A DNA stretch of 64,000 nt from positions 62,001 through 126,000 of the forward strand of contig NZ_JAIUHR010000003.1 in the NCBI RefSeq assembly GCF_020165195.1, given 5' to 3'. Every line of letters starts with the position of its first letter. The stretch's first letter is position 1. Source of the DNA: Mesorhizobium sp. CA14 (GTDB taxonomy: Bacteria > Pseudomonadota > Alphaproteobacteria > Rhizobiales > Rhizobiaceae). The notes beneath the pieces were generated by a model. That model was given only the letters and a program-made list of their open reading frames with translations. It was not told the origin of the DNA and did no database searches. A program made the position numbers and the translations under genes. Of this stretch, positions 8,723 through 18,920 are shown one piece after another.

Positions 8723-9532
8723 CTAAAGATGCACGAACGCCGTCAGCGGCAGGTGGTCGGAAGCAACGCGCGACAGCGGCGTGTCATGCGCCTCGACGCC
8801 TGAAACCAAATCGTGCCGGTTACCCATGATGCGGTCGAGCGCCAGAACCGGCAGGCCCGACGGGAAAGTCGGCACCGCCGGCGGCGTCGGGCCGAAGGTC
8901 GTGTGCAGCGTGTTCAGCGCCGAGCGGTTGCCGAGCCGCCACTCGTTGAGGTCGCCGAGCAAGAGCGTCGGCCTTTCGTCGGCGCTGCTCATGATGTCGA
9001 GCACGACGCGCGCCTGTTCCGAACGCGAGCGGCGCAGCAGGCCGAGATGGGCGGCAATGACGCGCAGCGACCGTTTCTCGTCGAGATCGATCTCGGCGAC
9101 CAGCGCGCCGCGCGGCTCCAGCCCCGGCAGCTTGATCTGGTGGACGTCGCGCACGGTGCCGCGCTTGAACAACAGCACATTGCCGCGCCAGCCATGCCCC
9201 TTGCCGTTGCCGCTGACCGGCACCGGCACCAGCCCCGTCTCCAGCTCCAGGCGGGCCAGGTCGAGCAGCCCGGCCCTGTCGCCGAAGCGGTTGTCGGCCT
9301 CTTGCAGCGCGATCACGTCGGGGCTCATTTCGCGGATGACGCGCGCCGTTCTTTCAGGGTCGAATTTGCGGTCGGTGCCGATGCATTTGTGGACGTTGTA
9401 GGAGGCAACGACGATTTCCGTGTCGTTGACGCGCTTGCGCGGCGTCGCCTTCGCCTTGCGCGCGCTTCTGCTGCGGATCGAGAGCAGCACGGTCTCGGGC
9501 AGGCTGCGTCCTTTGATGTCGTCTATCTCCAT
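8723..9532 (-). CDS. Endonuclease/exonuclease/phosphatase family protein
   Basis: A 269-residue EEP-superfamily hydrolase. The family landmarks appear in order: VASYNVHKCIG (metal-binding Asn), DVIALQEADNR (catalytic Glu), LLLGDLNEWR (Asp/Asn pair) and the C-terminal SDHLPLTAFV (catalytic His). Relatives cleave phosphodiesters in nucleic acids or phospholipid headgroups. No signal peptide is seen. It lies 24 bp downstream of a cardiolipin-synthase-type gene on the same strand, a pairing that hints at phospholipid turnover, but the substrate is unproven. The 3' end is convergent with the GH127 gene, 11 bp away. Confidence 0.8.
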   Translation of the reverse strand: MEIDDIKGRSLPETVLLSIRSRSARKAKATPRKRVNDTEIVVASYNVHKCIGTDRKFDPERTARVIREMSPDVIALQEADNRFGDRAGLLDLARLELETGLVPVPVSGNGKGHGWRGNVLLFKRGTVRDVHQIKLPGLEPRGALVAEIDLDEKRSLRVIAAHLGLLRRSRSEQARVVLDIMSSADERPTLLLGDLNEWRLGNRSALNTLHTTFGPTPPAVPTFPSGLPVLALDRIMGNRHDLVSGVEAHDTPLSRVASDHLPLTAFVHL

Positions 9533-9556
9533 GATCCTGCTGCTCGATTTCCTGCT

Positions 9557-11017
9557 CTAAAGATAGGGCGATCCCAGCCACAGCAAACGGTCGAAGACGC
9601 GGATTGCGAATGGCCTTGCCTTCAGCGTCTGCAGCGTCACCGGCTGGGCCGTCGAGATGGCGGCCGCGATGCGGGCGTCGATCTCAGCGGCGAAGTTTAT
9701 ATCCAGGACTTCCAGGTCGATCTCGAAATTCAGCCTCAGCGAGCGGGCGTCCAGATTGGAGGAACCGACATAGGCCCACACGCCGTCGATTGCCATCAGC
9801 TTCGAATGGTCGAACGAGCCTTCATGCCGCCAGACGCGGCAATAGTGCTTCAAAACTTGGTCGAACTGCGCCGTCATCGCATGGTCGACAAGGAAAAGAT
9901 TGTTCACCGCCGGCACGACAATGTCGATTTCGACGCCGCGCCGGCCGGCGGTGGTCAGCGCGCTGATGAACTCCCGGTCCGGCAGGAAATAGGGCGACAT
10001 GATGCGGATCGACTTGCGGGCGACCGAGAACGCCCCCATCAGCAGTTTCAGGTTGGTTTCGTTGGACGCGTCCGGCCCGGTCGCCACCGCGCGCACCAGC
10101 ATCGGCTGCCCTGGTGGCGGCACGGTGCGCTCGACCTGCCAGGATCCGTCCTTCAACGCCTCGTTGCCGGCAAAGCGCCAGTCCTCGGCGGCAACCGAGA
10201 ACAGATCGGCCACCACCGGCCCGGTGACCTCGAAATGGGTGTCGCGCGAACTGTCGGAACCGGCGAATTCGGCCGAGAAACCCTTGCGGATGTTCATCCC
10301 TCCCGTGAACGCCACCGTGCCGTCGACGACCAAGATCTTCCTGTGGGTCCTGAGATTGGCATAGGGGAGTCTCAGGCCCATGACGATGTTGCCGTTGAAG
10401 AGGTCGACGGTGATGTCGGCCTCCCTGAGCTGCTTCAGGATGCTGGGCACCGAGTAGCGCACGCCGACGGCGTCGATCAGCACACGCACGGTGACGCCGC
10501 GCTTGACGGCGTTGCCGAGCGACTGGACGAAAAGCGCTCCGACCGCGTCATTGTCGAAAATATAGGTTTCCAGAAGCACGCTTCTTTGCGCCGCGTCGAT
10601 TGCACGGCACATCGCCGTATAGGCCTCGTCGCCCGTCTTGAGCACCGCGATGGTGTTTCCCGAGGTGAGCGGACGCCGCGTAACCCTGTCGCCCAGCGTC
10701 TTCAGCCCGGTGAAACGCTGGCCGTATTCGGCGTTGATCAAGGCTTCCAGCGCGACGTCCCGGTCATGCCTGGCGGCGGCGGCCTCGGGCGAGACCGGCC
10801 GCATGGCGCTGATCGTCGCGCGGCGGATGCGGTTGATGCCGGCGATGGCATAGATGATCGCGCCGAGGAAGGGCGACAAAAGCATCACGCCCACCCAGCC
10901 GGTGGCCGCGCGCACGTCTTCCTTCGTCATTATGGCATGCACGATGCCCACCGCCGCCATCGCCAGCGACAGGATCAGGATGAGCGTCGACCAGTGACTC
11001 GCAATCGCCTCGAACAT
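9557..11017 (-). CDS. cls: Cardiolipin synthase / phospholipase D-like protein
   Basis: About 486 residues. Two N-terminal membrane helices (residues ~10-28 and ~38-60) precede two PLD domains. The HKD motifs are intact: HRKILVVDG (with GGMN after it) and HSKLMAIDG (followed by VGSSNLD). Such proteins condense phosphatidylglycerol to cardiolipin at the inner membrane. ATG at 11017 gives the usual MFEAIASHW start; a TTG 36 bp further upstream is less likely. The EEP-family gene follows after 24 bp. The gene name assumes the ordinary family function. Confidence 0.85.
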   Translation of the reverse strand: MFEAIASHWSTLILILSLAMAAVGIVHAIMTKEDVRAATGWVGVMLLSPFLGAIIYAIAGINRIRRATISAMRPVSPEAAAARHDRDVALEALINAEYGQRFTGLKTLGDRVTRRPLTSGNTIAVLKTGDEAYTAMCRAIDAAQRSVLLETYIFDNDAVGALFVQSLGNAVKRGVTVRVLIDAVGVRYSVPSILKQLREADITVDLFNGNIVMGLRLPYANLRTHRKILVVDGTVAFTGGMNIRKGFSAEFAGSDSSRDTHFEVTGPVVADLFSVAAEDWRFAGNEALKDGSWQVERTVPPPGQPMLVRAVATGPDASNETNLKLLMGAFSVARKSIRIMSPYFLPDREFISALTTAGRRGVEIDIVVPAVNNLFLVDHAMTAQFDQVLKHYCRVWRHEGSFDHSKLMAIDGVWAYVGSSNLDARSLRLNFEIDLEVLDINFAAEIDARIAAAISTAQPVTLQTLKARPFAIRVFDRLLWLGSPYL

Positions 11018-11172
11018 CGGCCCGACTATTGTGCGAGCCGGCGCGGAAGGCAATGCGGATGGGGCATTCTCGCGCTCATTCGGATCCCGACCGGGCGGCG
11101 AGAACCGCGCTCATCCGCTCGGCCGGTTCCGCGACCGGGTTCATCAGAAGATACATCGGCAGGGCCGCCGGC

Positions 11173-11820
11173 CTAGGGCTTCCTGAAGAAGCCCGACAGA
11201 ATGTTCGGGCCCGCTTCTCCGGGCCGCAGCCTGATCCCGTCCTCAAAGCAGTTCAGCGTCACGCATTCGAAGCCGCTATGCGCGAGCAGCGCCACCAGCG
11301 CGTCACGGTCGAAATGGTGCAGATGCTCGTTGGGCAGGCGCATGCGCCATTTGGCGAACCATGCGTCGCCGTCGGCGCCGAGCTCGCGCCAGCGGCAATA
11401 GGGGACGGCGACGGCCAGGTGGCGGGCCTGGAGGCGGGAGAGGAAGCTGAGATCCGGGATGTGCTCGAGCACGTCGAACATGGCGACGAGGTCCCATGTG
11501 CCGGCGAGCGCCTGATCCCAATCGACAAAGCGGACACCCTTGGGCAGGGGAAACTCGGCGATTTCGCAGCCGGCGCAATCGGCGACTCCGGTTATCTTCG
11601 CGGCTTCGATGAACGTGCCCGTGCCATATCCGATTTCCAGCACCGAGCGAGGAATCTCGCCGGTGACGCCGAGCACCCAGCCAAGCCGCTGATAGCCGAG
11701 CTTGATGGTCCGGTCGCTCAGGTCCTCGTAATAGGAGATGTATTTCTTGTCGTATTTGATCGGTGTGAAGTCGATCTGGTGGATCACGCCGAACCTGTCC
11801 ACCTCGTAATTATCCAACAT
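11173..11820 (-). CDS. Class I SAM-dependent methyltransferase
   Basis: A 215-residue methyltransferase fold. Motif I is LEIGYGTGTF, which binds the SAM carboxypropyl group. Motif IV is LVAMFDVLEHIPD, and motif VI is represented by LHHFDRDALVALL. The length and LEHIPD signature match the Methyltransf_11/23-type enzymes that modify small molecules or sugars. The substrate is not evident, and the neighbours give no pathway context. GGAGG lies ~10 bp before the ATG. Confidence 0.75.
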   Translation of the reverse strand: MLDNYEVDRFGVIHQIDFTPIKYDKKYISYYEDLSDRTIKLGYQRLGWVLGVTGEIPRSVLEIGYGTGTFIEAAKITGVADCAGCEIAEFPLPKGVRFVDWDQALAGTWDLVAMFDVLEHIPDLSFLSRLQARHLAVAVPYCRWRELGADGDAWFAKWRMRLPNEHLHHFDRDALVALLAHSGFECVTLNCFEDGIRLRPGEAGPNILSGFFRKP

Positions 11821-11858
11821 TGCCCGCGCGGCCTCCGGATGTAAAATCCCTTACATGG

Positions 11859-12917
11859 TCAATGACACGCGGCCACGGTCCTAAGCGCTTCGGCTCGGGA
11901 AGGTGCAGGCAAATTCCCGATCCGCCGAACGGAAGCATAGAATCTTGGGTAATCGCCGGAGCACAAGTCGAACAAGCGGAGAAACGCCGGAACCTCTTCG
12001 CCGTAGACAGCAGTCGCCGCGAGCTTTGCGTTGTTGATGGGGCTGTCGAACCAGGCATCGTATCCACGGTATCCGGCCCAGCGCTTGTCGCGCATCTGCC
12101 GGTAGCGCGCCCGCAGCCTGTCGATCGTGGCTGCCTTGGCAGCGGCCATCTGCTCCGGACGACGCGGGCTCCCGTAGACCTCCCTCAGCCCGTCCCGCGT
12201 TTTCGAGATCAGTTCGAGAAAATCCGCCTTGCGCTTGCGGTCAATTTCGTAGCTGCGCAATCCGGCGCGATTGCCGGTGGCGCGGAGCCATTTCCTCGTA
12301 CCGGTGGTTTCGACGGAAACCGCGAAAGCCTCGTTGAACGCGGAGTCGCCGTTCACATAGATTTTCTGATGCGCCAGCTCGTGGAAGATAAGGCTTGCGA
12401 GATAGGTGTCGTTCTGACGCAGCATGGTGCTCAGCAGCGGATCGCTGAACCAGCCCAGCGTGGAGTACGCGGTGATGCCTGTCACATAGACATCCAGCCC
12501 CTGTCTCTGCAGCTCGGCGGCATTTTCGAGCGCGTCTTTGCGGGAAAAATAACCCTTGTAGGGAACGCAGCCGAACACCGGAAAACACCATGTTACCGGC
12601 GCGAGCGAGAATTGCGGCGCGGCGAAGACCGCCAGGGTCACATCGTTGCGACCGACGTCGACATAACTGCGGTAGCTGCTGTTATCGGGCAGCGCCAGTT
12701 CTTCGGTGGCAAAGCGGCGTATGGCGCTCGCCGACGTCAACTTGGCGCGCAATGGTTCCGGCGTCGACGGATCACGGATTAGCTTTGCAACATTCTTCCG
12801 CGCGGCCATGATCTCAACGTGGCCCTCCAACGACTGCGCATAGTAGGAAATGCTGGTGCATCCGGTCAGGCCGGACGCCAGGATCGCCGCGGCAAGCAAT
12901 CGAAAAACGCGCTTCAA
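11859..12917 (-). CDS. Putative aminopeptidase lipoprotein (PF10023-like)
   Basis: About 352 residues. A lipoprotein signal peptide ends in the lipobox LTGC, so the protein is probably anchored to an envelope membrane. It carries a zinc-protease motif HELAHQ, followed later by NEAFAVSVE, which may give the third metal ligand. The pattern fits the predicted aminopeptidase family PF10023/COG4324. The start is uncertain. TTG 12917 puts a standard signal peptide (LKRVFRLLAAAILASG) at the N terminus. In-frame ATGs farther upstream would give an unlikely Arg/Pro-rich extension. It is divergent from the poly-HAMP kinase gene. Confidence 0.7.
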   Translation of the reverse strand: MKRVFRLLAAAILASGLTGCTSISYYAQSLEGHVEIMAARKNVAKLIRDPSTPEPLRAKLTSASAIRRFATEELALPDNSSYRSYVDVGRNDVTLAVFAAPQFSLAPVTWCFPVFGCVPYKGYFSRKDALENAAELQRQGLDVYVTGITAYSTLGWFSDPLLSTMLRQNDTYLASLIFHELAHQKIYVNGDSAFNEAFAVSVETTGTRKWLRATGNRAGLRSYEIDRKRKADFLELISKTRDGLREVYGSPRRPEQMAAAKAATIDRLRARYRQMRDKRWAGYRGYDAWFDSPINNAKLAATAVYGEEVPAFLRLFDLCSGDYPRFYASVRRIGNLPAPSRAEALRTVAACH

Positions 12918-13101
12918 AGCCTGCCCACCGCCCGCTCGTCTCCCATGGAACAAATGTCTCCATTTGCTCCAATGTCTCAAACAGGCGCGCTTATTTTCGT
13001 CAAGACCTGGAGGGGGCGGCGGCCTGACTTTCGATTTTGGCGGAATCGGCATCCGCCGATTCACCACGCGGCGCTTAACGAAGATCTCCTCGCCCATAAA
13101 T

Positions 13102-13126
13102 GGAACCGAAATACCGTTCGCGCGTT
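13102..13126 (+). promoter_or_regulatory. Sigma-EcfG (general stress response) promoter
   Basis: GGAAC (13102-13106), 16 bp, CGTT (13123-13126). This equals the published alphaproteobacterial EcfG consensus GGAAC-N16-17-CGTT. Visual scanning of both strands found no second exact match in the window. It lies 88 bp before the start of the hybrid kinase gene and points toward it. Control by the PhyR-NepR-EcfG cascade is inferred. Confidence 0.65.
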
Positions 13127-13130
13127 GTGG

Positions 13131-13164
13131 CCCTCGCGGGAGTGTGTCCGCGAGGGGAATTTTT
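13131..13164 (+). terminator. Hairpin with T-tract in the 5' leader of the kinase gene
   Basis: CCCTCGCGG (13131-13139) and CCGCGAGGG (13148-13156) form a perfect 9-bp stem with an 8-base loop, followed by GAA and five T (13160-13164). It has the form of an intrinsic terminator but lies between the predicted promoter and the kinase start. Attenuation or leader stability are possible roles. The predicted transcription start (about 13132-13136) falls at the base of the left arm, so the full stem may not form in RNA from that promoter. Confidence 0.5.
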
Positions 13165-13213
13165 CATTCGCGACAACTTCATCGTTATCAGCCCAGGGCT
13201 GTGAGGGGGCGCT

Positions 13214-16200
13214 GTGACTACGTTGAAATCCAAGCCGCAGTTGGACCGCCGCCAGATTTTGAATGCCCTCAAAGCCTTCCGGCGGGGCGACTTCTCTGTG
13301 CGCATCGACAATGTCTATGAAGGGCTCGATTCCGATATCGCAGACACCTTCAACCAGATCGTGGAGATCAACGATCAGGTCACGCGCGAGTTCGAGCGGC
13401 TGAGCAGGATGGTCGGCAAGGATGGGCGGATCGGTGAGCGCGGCCATGTACGCAATGCCACAGGCAGCTGGGAAAAAAGCGTCCGCTCCGTCAACGATCT
13501 GATCGAGGACATGGTCCAACCGACCACGGAGGTGGCTCGCGTCATTGGTGCGGTTGCCAAGGGCGATCTGTCGCAAACCATGATGGTGGAGATCGACGGT
13601 CGGCCGCTGCGAGGCGAGTTTCTCCGTATCGGCAAGGTCGTCAACACGATGGTCGGGCAGTTGGGGTCCTTCGCCTCGGAGGTTACGCGCGTTGCCCGCG
13701 AGGTGGGCACCGAAGGCAAGCTGGGCGGCCAGGCGCGGGTGAAGGGCGTGGCCGGCACCTGGAAAGACCTGACCGACAACGTCAATGCCATGGCGACCAA
13801 TCTCACAGGGCAGGTCCGCAATATCGCCGAGGTCACCACGGCCGTCGCCTCGGGCGACTTGTCGAAGAAAATCACCGTCGACGTGAAGGGCGAGATCCTG
13901 GAACTGAAGAACACCATCAACACGATGGTGGACCAGCTCAATTCATTCGCTTCGGAAGTGACGCGCGTGGCGCGTGAGGTCGGCACCGAAGGCAAGCTCG
14001 GCGGTCAGGCGCGCGTGGAGGGGGTCGGTGGCACCTGGAAGGACCTTACCGACAACGTCAATTCAATGGCCGAAAATCTGACCGGCCAGGTCCGCAACAT
14101 CGCCGAGGTGACGACGGCCGTCGCGCTCGGCGATCTGTCGAAGAAGATCACCGTCGATGTGAAAGGCGAAATTCTCGAACTGAAGAACACCATCAATACC
14201 ATGGTGGACCAGCTCAACTCGTTTGCGTCGGAAGTGACGCGCGTGGCGCGCGAGGTCGGTTCCGAGGGCAAGCTGGGCGGCCAGGCCCAGGTACGTGGTG
14301 TCGCCGGCACGTGGAAGGATCTGACGGACAATGTGAACTCGATGGCCGAAAACCTGACCGGGCAGGTTCGCAACATCGCCGAAGTGACGACGGCGGTCGC
14401 GTCTGGCGATTTGTCGAAGAAGATCACCGTGGCCGTCCAGGGCGAGATCCTGGAGCTCAAGGACACCATCAACACCATGGTGGATCAGCTCAACTCCTTC
14501 GCCTCGGAGGTGACGCGCGTTGCGCGCGAAGTTGGCACCGAAGGCAAGCTTGGCGGCCAAGCCGACGTGAAAGGCGTCGGCGGTACCTGGAAGGACCTGA
14601 CCGACAGCGTCAACCTGATGGCGGCCAACCTTACAGGCCAGGTGCGCAATATCGCCGAAGTGACCACGGCCGTCGCGCGCGGCGACCTGTCGAAGAAGAT
14701 CACCGTCGACGTCAAGGGCGAAATTCTGGAATTGAAAGATACCGTCAACACGATGGTGGATCAGCTCAACTCCTTCGCCTCGGAAGTGACGCGCGTTGCC
14801 CGCGAAGTCGGCTCGGAAGGCAAGCTTGGCGGACAGGCCCACGTTGAAGGCGTCGGCGGCACCTGGAAGGATTTGACCGACAATGTGAACGCAATGGCCG
14901 GCAATCTTACGGTCCAGCTGCGTGACGTCTCCAAGGTCGCGACCGCGATCGCCACCGGCGACCTGACCCAGAAGATCACGGTCGATGCGCTGGGCGAGAT
15001 CCTGCAGATCAAGGACGTCATCAACACGATGGTCGATCAGCTCAACTCGTTCGCATCGGAAGTGACGCGTGTTGCGCGCGAGGTCGGCTCGGATGGCAAG
15101 CTGGGCGGCCAGGCGCAGGTTCGCGGCGTAGCCGGCACGTGGAAGGACCTGACCGACAATGTGAATGCCATGGCCGCGAATTTGACCGGTCAGGTGCGCA
15201 ACATTGCCGAGGTGACCACCGCCGTCGCCCTTGGGGATCTTTCCAAGAAGATCACTGTCGACGTCAAAGGCGAAATCCTGGAGCTGAAGTCGACGATCAA
15301 CACCATGGTCGACCAGCTGAACTCATTCGCCGGAGAGGTGACCCGAGTCGCCCGAGAGGTCGGCACCGAGGGCAAATTGGGCGGCCAGGCCCAGGTCCGC
15401 GGCGTCGCCGGCACCTGGAAAGACCTCACCGACAACGTGAATTCCATGGCCGAGAATCTCACCGGCCAGGTGCGTAACATCGCTGAAGTGACCACCGCCG
15501 TCGCACGCGGCGATCTGTCGAAAAAGATCACGGTGGACGTCAAGGGCGAGATTTTGGAGCTGAAATCGACGATCAACACCATGGTCGATCAGCTGAACTC
15601 TTTCGCCGGGGAGGTGACGCGCGTGGCACGCGAGGTCGGCACCGAGGGCAAGCTCGGCGGCCAGGCCCGCGTCGAGGGCGTTGCCGGCACCTGGAAGGAC
15701 CTTACCGACAACGTCAACCTGATGGCCACCAACCTCACGAACCAGGTGCGCGGCATCGCGGATGTCGTGACCGCGGTGGCGCAGGGAAATCTGCGCCGCA
15801 AGCTCACTGTCGATGCCAAGGGCGAGATCGCCTCGCTGGCCGATACCATAAACGGCATGATCGAGACGCTCGCTACCTTTGCCGACCAGGTCACCAACGT
15901 CGCGCGTGAGGTCGGCATCGAAGGCAAGCTTGGCGGCCAGGCTCGCGTGCCGGGCGCGGCCGGCCTCTGGCGCGACCTGACGGACAACGTCAATCAGCTC
16001 GCAGCCAATCTCACGACCCAGGTGCGTGCCATCGCTGAAGTGTCGACCGCCGTGACCAAGGGTGATCTGACGCGCTCGATCAGCGTCCAGGCGTCAGGCG
16101 AGGTGGCGGCGCTCAAGGACAACATCAACGAGATGATCCGCAACCTCAAGGATCAGACGCTCAAGAATGCCGAACAGGACTGGCTGAAGACCAATCTGGC

Positions 16201-18910
16201 GCGTTTCTCGCGCATGCTGCAGGGCGAGCGCGATCTGGCGACGGTGTCGCGTCTGATCATGTCGGAGCTGGCGCCGCTGGTGAACGCGCAATATGGCGTG
16301 TTCTACGTAACCAACCGGGAAGAAGACGAGTCCTATCTCGAGCTCGCGGCGTCCTATGGCGCCGAGAGCAAGGCCTCGATGAAACAGCGCCTCGACCTGC
16401 GCGAGGGCCTTATCGGCCAAAGCGCTGCCGACAAGCGTGCGATCGTCCTCGACAATGTGCCGCCGGATTTCCTGCGCGTCACAACCGGCCTCGGCAACGC
16501 CGCGCCGGCCAATGTCATCATCCTGCCCGCGCTCTTCGAAGACGAGGTCAAGGCGGTGATCGAGCTCGCCTCCTTCAGCGAATTTCGCGACACGCACCAG
16601 TCGTTCCTCAATCAGCTGATGGAATCGGTCGGCATCGTGCTCAACACGATCGCGGCGACGATGCGCACCGAAGGCCTGCTCAAACAGTCGCAGCTTCTGA
16701 CCTCCGAATTGCAGGCGCGCCAGACGGAATTGACCAAGAAGCAGGAGGAACTGCACGCCACCAACGAAGAGCTCCAGGAAAAGGCCCAGCTGCTCGAAAA
16801 CGAAAAGAAGCAGGTGGAGAACAAGAATCTGGAAATCGAAATGGCTCGGCGGGCGCTCGAGGAGAAAGCCGAACAGCTCGCGCTTACCTCCAAGTACAAA
16901 TCCGAATTTCTGGCAAATATGAGTCACGAGCTGCGGACACCGCTGAACTCGCTGCTCATCCTCTCGAATCTGCTGGCCAGCAACCAGCAGGGCAACCTCA
17001 ACGACAAGCAAGTCGAGTTTGCCCGGACCATCAATTCGGCCGGGACAGATCTGCTCAGCCTCATCAACGACATTCTCGATCTGTCGAAGATCGAGTCCGG
17101 CACTGTTTCCGTCGAGATCAATGATATGCCGCTGGCGCATCTTCGCCAGCACATGGAACGCACATTCCGTCAGTTGGCGGCCGACAAGGGACTGGGCTTC
17201 ACCATAGAACTTGATCCCGCCCTTCCGGAGACGGTGCGCACCGACGAAAAGCGGCTGCAGCAAATCGTGCTCAACCTGTTGTCGAACGCGTTCAAATTCA
17301 CGTCGATGGGCGAGGTCAGCCTCACCTTCAAGCCCGAGAAGACCGGGCGGCGCAACGGTGTCCATGCGCCCAAGGCAGTGGCCATCGCGGTCACGGATAC
17401 CGGCATCGGCATTCCCGAGGACAAGCAGAAGCTGATTTTCGAGGCTTTCCAACAAGCCGACGGCACCACCAGCCGAAAATACGGCGGCACCGGGCTGGGC
17501 CTATCCATCAGCCGTGAGATCGCGCGGCTGCTGGGAGGCGAGCTGAGGGTTGAGAGCACGCCCGGCAAGGGTTCGACATTCACGCTCGTCATCCCCATCG
17601 AAGGTCCGCGGGCGGTTCCGCAACCCGTGATCGTCGAACAGGACGTGATGGTTCCAACCGGCGGAGTTTCGGTTCCCCAACTGATCGACGACCGGGATGC
17701 GCTCTCTCCCGAAGACCGGGTCGTGCTGATCGTCGAGGACGATCCCACCTTTGCGGGATTGCTGTTGGGCATGGCGCGCTCGGCAGGCCTCAAGGGCGTC
17801 TTGTCCACCGCGGGCTCCGGGACGGTGGCGCTGGCGAGGAAGCTGGTGCCGGATGCAATCACTCTGGATCTCGGCCTTTCGGATATAGATGGCTGGGTGC
17901 TGTTCGATCTTCTGCGGCACGACCCCAAGACTGCAGGCATCCCGATACATGTCATCTCGGGTGCGGAAGATACGGCTGGCCTGTTGCGCAATGGCGCCGC
18001 CAGCGTCTCGACAAAGCCGGCATCGTCGGACGACCTCATGAAGGTGTTCGAGGACATTCATTCGACCAAGTTGCGCCTGCAGCGCAATGTCCTGATCGTG
18101 GATGCCGATCCCGAGCGGCGGCTTGCCTTGGTCGAAGCGATCCGCGATGGCGTCACTTCCGTCACGCCTGTCGGTCGGATCGCCGCAAATGGCCGGGGAA
18201 TAGACTTCGACACCTATGACGCGATCGTGCTGGGCTTCGGGAGATCGGGCAAGGACAACGCCAAGATGATCGAGGAGATCGCAGCCTCGCTCGAGAGCCT
18301 GTCATCCAAGCTTGTGTTCTTCGCACCCTATCCGGAGGCTCTGGAGCAACTGATCGGGCTGAGACCGGAGTTGGCGGATCTTGCCCGTGCCGAGAATTTT
18401 GGCCAGTTGGCGCTGCTGATGTCGGCAACCCTGCCGCGGGATAGTCGTACCAACGGGGCTGCGGCCTCCCAACGATCGGATCGGTCCGATCTTGCCGGCG
18501 CCAAAGTTCTCATCGTCGACGACGACATTCGCAACATCTATTCGCTGACCAGCGTGCTCGAAACATATGGCATTCAGGTTTTGCATGCCGAGCGTGGTCG
18601 CGACGGCATCGCGTTGCTCGAGCAAAATCCGGACATGGACGTCGCGCTCATCGACATCATGATGCCTGAGATGGACGGTTATGAAACGATGCGGCAGATA
18701 CGCGGCATGCCGCCAATCGCGCACGTCCCCCTGATCTCGGTGACCGCCAAGGCAATGAAGGGCGACCGGCAAAAGTGCCTTGATGCGGGTGCTTCAGATT
18801 ACATGGCCAAGCCCGTGGATCTTGACCTTCTGCTCGCGCTGCTCCGGGTCTGGATAGGGCGGTCGAGACAACACGCGCAGCCATCAGAAAAGCTCCTGGC
18901 GGTCATGTGA
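13214..18910 (+). CDS. Soluble poly-HAMP hybrid histidine kinase
   Basis: A 1898-residue cytoplasmic kinase without membrane helices. Residues ~1-170 hold divergent HAMP-like segments. Residues 171 to ~998 are nine consecutive 92-residue units ([16 protein letters not shown], then NLT.QVR.IAEV, GDL..K, VAREVG.EGKL). A GAF domain (~995-1150) and a Gln/Glu-rich coiled coil (~1155-1225) follow. HisKA has the phosphoacceptor His1238 in MSHELRTPL. The HATPase (~1330-1465) shows [16 protein letters not shown] and GTGLGL. Three REC-like domains close the chain: the first with Asp1552, the second degenerate with no aspartate at the expected place, the third with Asp1814 ([11 protein letters not shown]). 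The architecture parallels fungal group III (Nik1/Os-1) osmosensing kinases. GTG start with GAGGGGG upstream. The signal is unknown. Confidence 0.92.
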   Translation: MTTLKSKPQLDRRQILNALKAFRRGDFSVRIDNVYEGLDSDIADTFNQIVEINDQVTREFERLSRMVGKDGRIGERGHVRNATGSWEKSVRSVNDLIEDMVQPTTEVARVIGAVAKGDLSQTMMVEIDGRPLRGEFLRIGKVVNTMVGQLGSFASEVTRVAREVGTEGKLGGQARVKGVAGTWKDLTDNVNAMATNLTGQVRNIAEVTTAVASGDLSKKITVDVKGEILELKNTINTMVDQLNSFASEVTRVAREVGTEGKLGGQARVEGVGGTWKDLTDNVNSMAENLTGQVRNIAEVTTAVALGDLSKKITVDVKGEILELKNTINTMVDQLNSFASEVTRVAREVGSEGKLGGQAQVRGVAGTWKDLTDNVNSMAENLTGQVRNIAEVTTAVASGDLSKKITVAVQGEILELKDTINTMVDQLNSFASEVTRVAREVGTEGKLGGQADVKGVGGTWKDLTDSVNLMAANLTGQVRNIAEVTTAVARGDLSKKITVDVKGEILELKDTVNTMVDQLNSFASEVTRVAREVGSEGKLGGQAHVEGVGGTWKDLTDNVNAMAGNLTVQLRDVSKVATAIATGDLTQKITVDALGEILQIKDVINTMVDQLNSFASEVTRVAREVGSDGKLGGQAQVRGVAGTWKDLTDNVNAMAANLTGQVRNIAEVTTAVALGDLSKKITVDVKGEILELKSTINTMVDQLNSFAGEVTRVAREVGTEGKLGGQAQVRGVAGTWKDLTDNVNSMAENLTGQVRNIAEVTTAVARGDLSKKITVDVKGEILELKSTINTMVDQLNSFAGEVTRVAREVGTEGKLGGQARVEGVAGTWKDLTDNVNLMATNLTNQVRGIADVVTAVAQGNLRRKLTVDAKGEIASLADTINGMIETLATFADQVTNVAREVGIEGKLGGQARVPGAAGLWRDLTDNVNQLAANLTTQVRAIAEVSTAVTKGDLTRSISVQASGEVAALKDNINEMIRNLKDQTLKNAEQDWLKTNLARFSRMLQGERDLATVSRLIMSELAPLVNAQYGVFYVTNREEDESYLELAASYGAESKASMKQRLDLREGLIGQSAADKRAIVLDNVPPDFLRVTTGLGNAAPANVIILPALFEDEVKAVIELASFSEFRDTHQSFLNQLMESVGIVLNTIAATMRTEGLLKQSQLLTSELQARQTELTKKQEELHATNEELQEKAQLLENEKKQVENKNLEIEMARRALEEKAEQLALTSKYKSEFLANMSHELRTPLNSLLILSNLLASNQQGNLNDKQVEFARTINSAGTDLLSLINDILDLSKIESGTVSVEINDMPLAHLRQHMERTFRQLAADKGLGFTIELDPALPETVRTDEKRLQQIVLNLLSNAFKFTSMGEVSLTFKPEKTGRRNGVHAPKAVAIAVTDTGIGIPEDKQKLIFEAFQQADGTTSRKYGGTGLGLSISREIARLLGGELRVESTPGKGSTFTLVIPIEGPRAVPQPVIVEQDVMVPTGGVSVPQLIDDRDALSPEDRVVLIVEDDPTFAGLLLGMARSAGLKGVLSTAGSGTVALARKLVPDAITLDLGLSDIDGWVLFDLLRHDPKTAGIPIHVISGAEDTAGLLRNGAASVSTKPASSDDLMKVFEDIHSTKLRLQRNVLIVDADPERRLALVEAIRDGVTSVTPVGRIAANGRGIDFDTYDAIVLGFGRSGKDNAKMIEEIAASLESLSSKLVFFAPYPEALEQLIGLRPELADLARAENFGQLALLMSATLPRDSRTNGAAASQRSDRSDLAGAKVLIVDDDIRNIYSLTSVLETYGIQVLHAERGRDGIALLEQNPDMDVALIDIMMPEMDGYETMRQIRGMPPIAHVPLISVTAKAMKGDRQKCLDAGASDYMAKPVDLDLLLALLRVWIGRSRQHAQPSEKLLAVM
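13724..16207 (+). repeat. Nine in-frame 276-bp tandem repeats encoding HAMP units
   Basis: Units begin at 13724, 14000, 14276, 14552, 14828, 15104, 15380, 15656 and 15932, exactly 276 bp (92 codons) apart with no length variation. Units 1-7 are very similar. Unit 5 departs in its middle part ([20 protein letters not shown]), unit 8 diverges in its second half, and unit 9 is the most divergent and leads into the GAF domain. Such a regular array can expand or contract by recombination. Confidence 0.95.
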
Positions 18911-18920
18911 CGGTTCATCG

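Noticed and set aside
8813..11176. 787-codon plus-strand open frame
   Set aside because: Antisense to the EEP hydrolase and cardiolipin synthase genes, which carry clear catalytic motifs. The frame is Arg/Gln/His-rich without domains.
13724..16207. Regular repeats considered as a CRISPR or satellite array
   Set aside because: The 276-bp units are in frame, have no spacers and encode HAMP segments.
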